Below, in pieces: positions 25,809-32,556 of a DNA stretch of 32,556 bases. The DNA is taken from the NCBI GenBank assembly GCA_026982695.1, contig JALSGS010000004.1, positions 1 through 32,556 on the forward strand, read 5' to 3'. A program made the translations under genes and the position numbers. The notes beneath the pieces were generated by a model. The model had not been told where the DNA came from. It saw only the letters and a list, made by a program, of their open reading frames with translations, and did not search any database. The first letter of the stretch is position 1. Each line of letters starts with the position of its first letter. The stretch is from Saprospiraceae bacterium. Lineage in GTDB: Bacteria; Bacteroidota; Bacteroidia; Chitinophagales; Saprospiraceae.

Positions 25809-26440
25809 TCATCTTGACACCCGCATGCGTACCTGATGCATAGCCCATAACAGTTCGCGTCCCATTTGTGCCAAGCAGTCATTGTACACCATCGCCTCGT
25901 GTGGTGTGCCATCGGCACGCTTGGGATCATCGTACGGAATGGTAAAGCGCGCCGCTGCGCCAGGCATGATGGGACAAGCTGTATTGGCATCATCACATAC
26001 CATAAGTGCCGCAAAATGGGTAGTCAGATTAGGTAGCCCATCGAGTTGTTTGGAAAAAGTTCAAGTTTACGGCCAGGCAAGTGCACCTGAAAATGCGGAT
26101 TGGGCGACGGCGTTAGCTGCTTGATAGAAAAGCCCAAATACCGTATGGAAGCTATCACATTGGGATGTACTGCAGTAGCTTACGTACCTCCAGAACAAAC
26201 CTTTAGGCCTTGCAGCTCGTACCACAATGCCCCTACTGCCAACCCCAATTGTTCCATATGGCTATGCCGAGCATTGTGCGCGCAGATAATCACGACCTGA
26301 GCAGCTTGAGCACAATGCAATCTTTGCGCAATCCATTGTGCCAAGGTGGCGCGCTGAACTTTCCTCGCTGCCGGTATTTCCCTCCAATGAGCTACGAGCC
26401 CATGAATACGCGCAGCCAAAGGTGAAGGAAAACGATTCAT
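25809..26440 (-). pseudogene. Low-molecular-weight phosphatase / arsenate-reductase-like gene, inactivated
   Basis: Read on the minus strand from ATG 26440, this is a roughly 210-codon gene of the LMW-phosphatase/arsenate-reductase-like family. Its N-terminal part has the P-loop region IICAHNARHSHMEQLG and then SGG. The C-terminal part has MVCDDANTACPIMPG and YDDPKRADGTPHEA. It carries at least two inactivating lesions. First, a TAA at 26180-26182 replaces the expected Glu codon in the block SGGT-E-ATAVHPNV, after which the same frame continues with family-like sequence. Second, a one-base loss in an oligo-T tract (26054-26058 on the plus strand) shifts the frame just before SKQLDGLPNLTTHFAAL. 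In addition, the P-loop has His where the CX5R signature needs Arg. The product would have been a cytoplasmic thiol-dependent phosphatase or arsenate reductase. No ars operon genes lie beside it. Confidence 0.87.
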
Positions 26441-26685
26441 TCAACAGAAGTTTTTATGTAAAATGCAGCCAAATGGTTCCTAAATATTCGATTTTGAGTA
26501 TGTGAATCTTCCTATCGCATGGCAGCCTCGCTGTTCACCAGCTGGAGCAGGCGCATAGATCCAATGGATATGAAATCACATCTCTTGGAGTTCCATCAAA
26601 CATCAAGTGGTTTTCCCGTACATTTACCTAGCACACTATTTATTCCTTATTCCTACCAGATCTAAGCTCAAAAAACCGGTATCTC

Positions 26686-29600
26686 ATGCGTTCATTTCTT
26701 CTCAATAGCTTCTGGTTAATGCTGGCTCTCACCGCCTGTACCTATCGCCCTGCTCCTGTACCACTCACGGCCAGCTCACATCCATTAGTGAACAGCTATA
26801 CACATGGCATCATCTCTCGCAATGCATCCATTGCCGTGGTATTTGACAACTCACTCGTCGACCTGGGCCAATTGCCCGAAGTGCTACCCGATGCTGCTAT
26901 CGAAATAGTTCCTGCTGTAGCAGGCCGCTTGCTGCGCCAAGGCAATGCCATGATCGTGTTTCAGCCCGACGGATGGCTACAACCCGCTACCACTTATACA
27001 GCTACAGTCTACCTCGACGAGTTAGGACTGAGCATAGACCAAACGCTGCGCACTTTTACCTTCAGCTTTCAAACGCGACCACTCAGCTGGTCGCTGAGTG
27101 ATCTGCAGCTCGTACCCGATGAAGGCCAACTCATGACGCTGAAGGGTAGCGTACACACTTCTGATGCCACAGATACGGCCGATGTCGTACAAGCACTTAA
27201 AGTAGTATGGCAAGACCAACAGCTAACCCCACAATGGACACACAGCGAAGCGCTCACCCACCACTACTTTGTGATCTATGGCATCCAACGACCAGAAAAG
27301 ACAGACGATCATCTGCACATCGAGCTCCATCCACCTGATGCAGCCCCCATCGAACGCACACTGGAAGTACCTGCGGCAGGTCGCTTTGTGATCACCTCTG
27401 TAGTGGTAGTGCGCTCTCAACCCGCCTATGTGGCAGTACAATTTTCCAATATACTCGATGCCCAACAGCCCTTAGAGGGGCTCGTGCGCCTTGGCCAAGA
27501 TGAGCCCATTGATCTAGTACGTGAAGGATCCGCACTACAAATCTTTCCGCGTCGTTCGATACGCGGCCACGCCACACTCACCATCGATAAAGCTGTACGA
27601 GATGCACAAGGGCAAATACTGGGCACCACCTATCACACTTCGCTTACCTTTGAGCTTCCCAAGCCACAAGTGGAAATACTGAGCGATGGCGTAATCATGC
27701 CTAAGGGCGAGCAAACCCTTCTGCCCTTTCGCGCCATTATGCTCAAAGGCGTAGTGGTAGAAGTATTTCGCATCCACAGCCACAATGTCTTGCAGTTTTT
27801 GCAGCAAAACAGCCTGAACGGACACTACAACTTGCGATACGTGGGTCGTATTGTAACACAAAAGGAGATCCGCTTGCTCAATGACGACGCTTCAACCACG
27901 TCCCTTACTGAATGGAAGCGCTACGCAGTAGACCTCAGCGAACTCATCGAGCCTGACCCCAATGCTATCTACGAAGTGCGCATCGGCTTTTTGCCGCAAC
28001 ACAGTGCCTATCCCTGTGATGAAGCACTGGCACCCTATAAGTTGCCTCTACCCACTGACGGGCAATACGAAAGCATCATGGAATGGTGGACTGGCCCCGG
28101 CGGTTGGTATGCCGATTACGAATGGACACATCGCGACTTGCCCTGCAAGCCTGCTTATTACGGTGCCCACCACTTTGCAGTCAGTCAGGTATTGGCCTCC
28201 AACATTGGGCTCATTGCCAAAAAAGGACGCTACGGTCAGCTTACCGTCATCGCAACCGACTTGCCCAGCGCCCAACCACTCGTAAATGCTACTGTAGAAA
28301 TACTCGACCTACAACAAAGCCTCTTAGCTACTGCCCGTACCAATGAACACGGCATAGCTACCTTCTCTTCCAGTGGCGAACCTTGGTTTGTGCGCGTGCG
28401 CTACCAAGGGGACGTAGGCTATTTGCGCCTTCACGAAGGAGAAAGTCTGAATATGAGCCGATTTGACGTATCGGGCACCGCTACGCCTAAAGGACTCAAA
28501 GGCTTCATCTACGGCGAGCGCGGCCTGTGGCGCCCCGGCGACAGCCTCTTTTTGCACTTCATACTCGACGATCGACGCAACCCATTACCCGACGACTTTC
28601 CCGTAAAAGCCGAATTGCACGACCCCCAAGGACGCCTAGCATGGTCGGGCTTGCTGCCTCAACCCACTGATCACATTTATCCGATATACTTAGCCACCCA
28701 ACCCGATGATCCTACCGGCCTATGGCATCTGAACGTAACAGTGGGTGCAGCCCGCTTCCGCAAAACATTGCGCATCGAAACCATCAGACCTAACCGGCTC
28801 AAGGTAGCACTCGATTTGGGTCAAGAGCCTCTGGGCATCTGGCAAGAACCCCACCAAGCACAATTGGCTGTAGAGTGGCTTCATGGCACGCCCGCCCCTC
28901 GTACACGCGTAGTAGTTGAGCTCACCGCCCGCGACAAAGCACCCCAATTCGAAGGATGGCAGCAATTTAGATTTACAGATCCTGCCCGCTTGCGCCACGA
29001 CAATCAGCCCGTCACCATTTTCGACGGCCACACCGATGCGCAAGGCAAGGCTACCTTATCACATATCTTTGCTACACCAGACAACTTCCTTGCCGGCATG
29101 CTCGAACTCGACTTTCAGATTAGGGCTTTCGAGCCTGGCGGTAACTTTAGCACCATCCAGTTACAAAAAGACTACCATCCGCGCAATAGCTATGTAGGCA
29201 TCCGAATTGCTGACAACAGCTATGGACAGAAGTACTTTGCTGCTGGCACTGCCGTACCCGTCGAACTGGCCGCTGTAGACCCTTACGGCAAACCCATCGC
29301 CAACCGTCAGCTGGAAGTCGGTCTATATCAAGTTGGACACTACTGGTGGTCGGAAGATTACGAGCAGATAAGGCGCTTTGCTGCTGCCGACCACAAAAAA
29401 GCCTTCCAAACGGCTACAATCACCACCGATACCCACGGCCGTGCCCAATGGACGATCCAAACAGATGTGAGTGGCCGTATCCTAGTGCGCGTCTGCGATC
29501 CCACCTCAGGACATTGTGCAGGCGATATGCTCTATCTGTCCTCTTGGCAACTTGACGAGCAAGTCCAAAAGGAAGAAGCGGCCATGATGGTCTTTGGCAC

Positions 29601-32199
29601 CGACAAAAAGCACTATGAAATTGGCGAAGAGGTACAAGTAACCGTACCTGCCCCCGACAATGGCCGCATCTTCATCAGTCTGGAAAATGGCAGTGGAGTG
29701 ATCCAATCGTTTTGGCAGCAGGCTCAAAAGGGCGATAACGTGATCACCTTTACCACCACCCCTCAGATGAGCCCTACAGTCTACATTTCAGCCATGCTCA
29801 TCCAGCCACACATACAAACTACTAACGACTTGCCCATGCGCTTATACGGCGTTACGGCCATCGAAGTGCGCGACCCGAACACTCATCTCCAGCCCCTGAT
29901 CTCGCTACCGCAAACGCTGGAGCCCGAAAGCCCAGTGAATATCACCATCAGAGAAGCCAAAGGACGCGCTATGGGGTATACACTCGCAATCGTTGATGAA
30001 GGCCTACTCGACCTCACGGCCTTCCGCACACCTAATCCACATAAGGCCTTCTACAGCCGCGAAGCCTTGGGCGTAACCACCTGGGACATCTATGACCAAG
30101 TGGCAGGCGCTTGGAATGGCCAGTTCGACCGCATTCTGGCCATCGGTGGCGATGGCGAGCTTCAACCCCTTAGGCCTAAGGCTCGAGCCAACCGCTTCAA
30201 GCCAGTAGTACGCGTGCTCGGCCCATTCCATCTCGATGCAGGACAAGTAGTACAACATCAAGTCAAAATCCCCAATTACGTCGGCTCGGTACGCATCATG
30301 GTAGTAGCCACCAATGGGCAAGGTGCATTTGGACAAGCTGAAGCTACCCGCCCCGTGCGCAAGCCCCTCATGGTGCTGGGTACCTTGCCTCGCGTGCTAG
30401 GACCTGGCGAAAAACTCTTGATGCCCGTCACGGTTTTTGCCATGGCTTCCCACTTACAGCAAGTGCAGTTAAAAGTGCACGAACAAACTGGCTTGGTGCG
30501 GATCGATGTGCCCAAGCAGACTTTTGGCGTACAGCCCCCTCAAGAACATACCTTGTACATCCCTATCGAAGTACGCGCAGATCGAGTAGGCATTGCCTAT
30601 TTCACCATAGAAGCTTCAGCCAACGGCCAGCAAGCTCAGCACGAAATAGAAATAGAAGTCCGCAATCCGCTGTCTGCTCAACTCGATGTACACAAGGTAA
30701 TAGTTGATGCAGGGCAAAGCTGGCAAAAAACCTTTGCCCCCTGGGGCATGCCCGGCACACGCACCCAGCTACTCGAACTAAGTAGCTTACCCCCTATCGA
30801 CTTAGCGCGACAGCTGGAGTATTTGGTCCAGTATCCGTATGGCTGTGCCGAACAGACAGCTTCGGCAGGCATGGTACAGCTCTTTTTGCCGAAGATTGTC
30901 GCCATGAGCCGGACGCAGTTAACCCAATGCCACCTCAATGTACTACATGCCATCGAGCGGCTCACCCGCATGCAGCTGCCCTCAGGTGGATTTGCCATGT
31001 GGCCAGGTAGTACCCAATTGCACAGCTGGGGAGATCTGTGGGCAGGCCACTTTCTCATCGAAGCGCAGCGCCATGGGATGGCTGTATTGCCTAGTGTACT
31101 CGACAAGTGGCTCCAACACGTCAGGCGCGATGCCCGCGCGCGCACCACTGATCAACCCCTCATCCAGGCCTACCGACTCTACCTGTTGGCCTTGGCCGGA
31201 CAGCCCGACTTGGGCAGTATGAACTTTTTGCGACAGCAAAAAAAGCTACCCGCCTTGGCCCGCACTCGTCTTGCTGCTGCTTACGCCCTGTGTAGCCAAC
31301 ACCATGTGGCCCAACAACTGTTGGTAAGCCATACGCCACAGTCTAATCCTGACGATGCATGGTCTGCTACCTTTGGAGCACCCGCACGAGATCTGGCACT
31401 TTACTTGGAAGCTTTCGCACTCGTAGGAGACAAGGCACGTGCTTGGCACAGCTGGCAGCAACTCGCACAAGCCATTGAAGGGAGCCCATGGCTCTCTACG
31501 CATAGTGCAGCATGGACTACCCTGGCAGCTGCCAAATACCTGAATCGATGGCCACTGCCACCAGGGGAAAATGCCCAGGCAACGCTTACCATAGACGGCC
31601 AGCTACATCAAGTCGAGCTCAACAAAGGTACCATGATCATCCAGCTCGCTCCCCCCGATAAGGTGCATCAAATCGAGTTGCGCAATACCGGACACGAGGC
31701 GCTGTTTGTCCGCCTGTTGCAACGCGCTCAGCCTCTAACTGGGCAAGAGCGCCCACAGCAAAACCAAATCCAGCTATCGACCTGGTTCACTGACGAATCG
31801 GGCCAGTACATTCAACCCACACGTATACCCCAAGGTACGACCTTCTACTGCCATGTCGGCATACAAGCCACCTCAGATGACACGAGCATCCTCAACGACA
31901 TGGCCCTCCGACAGGTCTTCCCTTCTGGCTGGGAGCTGATCCAAACACCCGACAACCACGATGCACAAAGACAAGCACGTATCACATATCGAGAAAAACG
32001 CGACGATCGCATCCATACCTTCTTTACACACTGGCGCCCACATGCTCAACTAGTATTTACCACACGCCTGCAAGCTACCTATGCAGGGCGTTTCTATTTA
32101 CCCGGCCCATTTTGTGAAGCAATGTACCAACCCGAAATAGCGGCACGTCTCGCTGGCCAATGGGTAGAAGTGATACCCATAGACGACTTACCCCAATAG
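26686..32199 (+). CDS. Bacterial alpha-2-macroglobulin family lipoprotein
   Basis: This is an 1837-residue envelope protein that is expected to trap attacking proteases. The signal MRSFLLNSFWLMLALTAC ends in a lipobox (LTAC, Cys18), so it should be lipid-anchored. Successive macroglobulin-type beta domains fill about 40-600. The MG2-type block with ERGLWRPGDSLFLHFIL starts at about 611, and the A2M block with RFKPVVRVLGPFHLDAGQVV is near 1170-1190. The thioester domain has PYGCAEQT with Cys1387 and Gln1390, so the reactive thioester should form, as in YfhM-type proteins. The alpha-helical thioester domain runs to about 1620, and a C-terminal receptor-like beta domain ends with GPFCEAMYQPEI. 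The size is within the family's 1500-2000 range. A pbpC (PBP1c) gene often adjoins such genes; none occurs in the 357 bp that remain. The 245 bp upstream of the start hold no gene and no clear promoter. Confidence 0.92.
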   Translation: MRSFLLNSFWLMLALTACTYRPAPVPLTASSHPLVNSYTHGIISRNASIAVVFDNSLVDLGQLPEVLPDAAIEIVPAVAGRLLRQGNAMIVFQPDGWLQPATTYTATVYLDELGLSIDQTLRTFTFSFQTRPLSWSLSDLQLVPDEGQLMTLKGSVHTSDATDTADVVQALKVVWQDQQLTPQWTHSEALTHHYFVIYGIQRPEKTDDHLHIELHPPDAAPIERTLEVPAAGRFVITSVVVVRSQPAYVAVQFSNILDAQQPLEGLVRLGQDEPIDLVREGSALQIFPRRSIRGHATLTIDKAVRDAQGQILGTTYHTSLTFELPKPQVEILSDGVIMPKGEQTLLPFRAIMLKGVVVEVFRIHSHNVLQFLQQNSLNGHYNLRYVGRIVTQKEIRLLNDDASTTSLTEWKRYAVDLSELIEPDPNAIYEVRIGFLPQHSAYPCDEALAPYKLPLPTDGQYESIMEWWTGPGGWYADYEWTHRDLPCKPAYYGAHHFAVSQVLASNIGLIAKKGRYGQLTVIATDLPSAQPLVNATVEILDLQQSLLATARTNEHGIATFSSSGEPWFVRVRYQGDVGYLRLHEGESLNMSRFDVSGTATPKGLKGFIYGERGLWRPGDSLFLHFILDDRRNPLPDDFPVKAELHDPQGRLAWSGLLPQPTDHIYPIYLATQPDDPTGLWHLNVTVGAARFRKTLRIETIRPNRLKVALDLGQEPLGIWQEPHQAQLAVEWLHGTPAPRTRVVVELTARDKAPQFEGWQQFRFTDPARLRHDNQPVTIFDGHTDAQGKATLSHIFATPDNFLAGMLELDFQIRAFEPGGNFSTIQLQKDYHPRNSYVGIRIADNSYGQKYFAAGTAVPVELAAVDPYGKPIANRQLEVGLYQVGHYWWSEDYEQIRRFAAADHKKAFQTATITTDTHGRAQWTIQTDVSGRILVRVCDPTSGHCAGDMLYLSSWQLDEQVQKEEAAMMVFGTDKKHYEIGEEVQVTVPAPDNGRIFISLENGSGVIQSFWQQAQKGDNVITFTTTPQMSPTVYISAMLIQPHIQTTNDLPMRLYGVTAIEVRDPNTHLQPLISLPQTLEPESPVNITIREAKGRAMGYTLAIVDEGLLDLTAFRTPNPHKAFYSREALGVTTWDIYDQVAGAWNGQFDRILAIGGDGELQPLRPKARANRFKPVVRVLGPFHLDAGQVVQHQVKIPNYVGSVRIMVVATNGQGAFGQAEATRPVRKPLMVLGTLPRVLGPGEKLLMPVTVFAMASHLQQVQLKVHEQTGLVRIDVPKQTFGVQPPQEHTLYIPIEVRADRVGIAYFTIEASANGQQAQHEIEIEVRNPLSAQLDVHKVIVDAGQSWQKTFAPWGMPGTRTQLLELSSLPPIDLARQLEYLVQYPYGCAEQTASAGMVQLFLPKIVAMSRTQLTQCHLNVLHAIERLTRMQLPSGGFAMWPGSTQLHSWGDLWAGHFLIEAQRHGMAVLPSVLDKWLQHVRRDARARTTDQPLIQAYRLYLLALAGQPDLGSMNFLRQQKKLPALARTRLAAAYALCSQHHVAQQLLVSHTPQSNPDDAWSATFGAPARDLALYLEAFALVGDKARAWHSWQQLAQAIEGSPWLSTHSAAWTTLAAAKYLNRWPLPPGENAQATLTIDGQLHQVELNKGTMIIQLAPPDKVHQIELRNTGHEALFVRLLQRAQPLTGQERPQQNQIQLSTWFTDESGQYIQPTRIPQGTTFYCHVGIQATSDDTSILNDMALRQVFPSGWELIQTPDNHDAQRQARITYREKRDDRIHTFFTHWRPHAQLVFTTRLQATYAGRFYLPGPFCEAMYQPEIAARLAGQWVEVIPIDDLPQ

Positions 32200-32251
32200 C
32201 GGCGGCACACAAACACCTACTTGATTATTTGCTACACACAGCCTCATCGGT

Positions 32252-32281
32252 CATAGCCCGGTAAAGCTTATACGGGCTATG
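32252..32281 (+). terminator. Hairpin downstream of the macroglobulin gene
   Basis: CATAGCCCG and CGGGCTATG pair perfectly over 9 bp around a 12-nt loop, 53 bp after the stop codon. There is no T-tract, so it may be a factor-dependent terminator or only a 3'-end structure. Confidence 0.4.
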
Positions 32282-32398
32282 GCCCGGATGTACATGTACG
32301 AATGTAACTCTATTCTTCACAATCTGCATGTAACTTATTGAGTAGGCATGTTGCTTATTCACTCAAGTTTCGGGGGTTAAAAAAGGGGTAAAAAAAGT

Positions 32399-32468
32399 GG
32401 GAGTTGATTGTATTGCAAATTGCTGAAATTCAGTGTATTGTAGCTAAATAAGAGCCAAAACAACTCCC
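32399..32468. repeat. Inverted repeat, possible mobile-element end
   Basis: GGGAGTTG at 32399-32406 is mirrored by CAACTCCC at 32461-32468. Between them are a central palindrome (CTGAAATTCAG) and two copies of TGTATTG. It is preceded by two tandem 12-bp units made of GGGG plus T/A-runs. Such arrangements occur at insertion-sequence ends, but no transposase is identified. Confidence 0.35.
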
Positions 32469-32556
32469 GATACAATATGCGAATAATCTACAGATCACCT
32501 CTGGTTACTTTGCTTCTTTTGATAAACTGAACACCTTTTTGAGAAGTTTTTTGAGT

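Larger units (their letters stand above)
32200..32556. other. Region after the macroglobulin gene up to the window edge
   Basis: No complete gene is visible. The stretch contains a hairpin at 32252-32281, tandem G4/A-run units at 32373-32400, an inverted repeat at 32399-32468, and an open frame from 32452 to the edge. That frame reads EPKQLPIQYANNLQ and then ITSGYFASFDKLNTFLRSF, with no in-frame ATG. Another frame starts at ATG 32477 but ends after 17 codons. The base composition turns distinctly A/T-rich after about 32290, unlike the coding region before it. This fits the edge of an inserted element or the start of another gene, but it is not decisive. Confidence 0.45.

Noticed and set aside
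25793-26014. Minus-strand 73-codon open frame overlapping the phosphatase remnant
   Set aside because: The overlapping frame at 25809-26003 carries the recognisable phosphatase C-terminus, so this one is an out-of-frame shadow.
1-32556. CRISPR arrays, tRNA, rRNA, known riboswitches and phage genes
   Set aside because: None seen: there are no regularly spaced repeats of spacer length, no cloverleaf-like sequences and no phage structural genes in the readable frames.

Overview
The window looks like a chromosome segment of a Bacteroidota bacterium with roughly balanced base composition. The evidence is a complete dcw (division and cell wall) gene cluster in the order usual for that phylum, the absence of Shine-Dalgarno signals before most starts, a few TAnnTTTG-type -7 promoter elements, two TonB-dependent receptors (one with an N-terminal carboxypeptidase-like domain), an LVIVD-repeat lipoprotein and a giant bacterial alpha-2-macroglobulin. 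MurE carries a DNPR motif, so the peptidoglycan should contain meso-diaminopimelate. I cannot name genus or family.

Layout. Positions 1-131 hold the C-terminal scrap of an IS66-type transposase. Then come two plus-strand genes: a membrane-anchored aspartyl/asparaginyl beta-hydroxylase-like protein (296-1099) and a ketoacyl-ACP synthase III (1669-2736). From 2802 to 21057 everything is on the minus strand. Reading in the direction of transcription, the order is mraZ, rsmH, an ftsL-like gene, a PASTA-bearing ftsI/spoVD-type transpeptidase, murE, mraY, murD, ftsW, murG, murC, ftsQ, ftsA and ftsZ. A clear intrinsic terminator closes the cluster at 4972-5003. Beyond it lie an LVIVD-repeat lipoprotein and an outer-membrane barrel protein. 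After mraZ come a minus-strand BtuB-like receptor (21333-23180), a divergent plus-strand receptor (23345-25741), a decayed low-molecular-weight phosphatase/arsenate-reductase-like gene (25809-26440, minus) and the 1837-residue alpha-2-macroglobulin (26686-32199). The right edge contains inverted and tandem repeats that may be the end of another mobile element.

How it works together. The dcw cluster supplies lipid-II synthesis (MurE, MraY, MurD, MurG, MurC), the septal synthase pair (FtsW and the FtsI-type PBP), and the FtsQ/FtsL/FtsA/FtsZ division scaffold. Phased GTGG boxes just upstream of mraZ are the expected MraZ operator, so the first unit is probably autoregulated. A 262-bp gap between murE and mraY, with two hairpins and a good -7 element, suggests that a second promoter drives mraY to ftsZ. 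murF and murB are not in the cluster.

I did not find a convincing undescribed multi-gene system. The most informative non-routine items are the MraZ operator, the multiply damaged phosphatase pseudogene, the restructured murE-mraY junction, the lipoprotein/barrel pair beside ftsZ, and mobile-element traces at both edges. No tRNA, rRNA or CRISPR array was seen.
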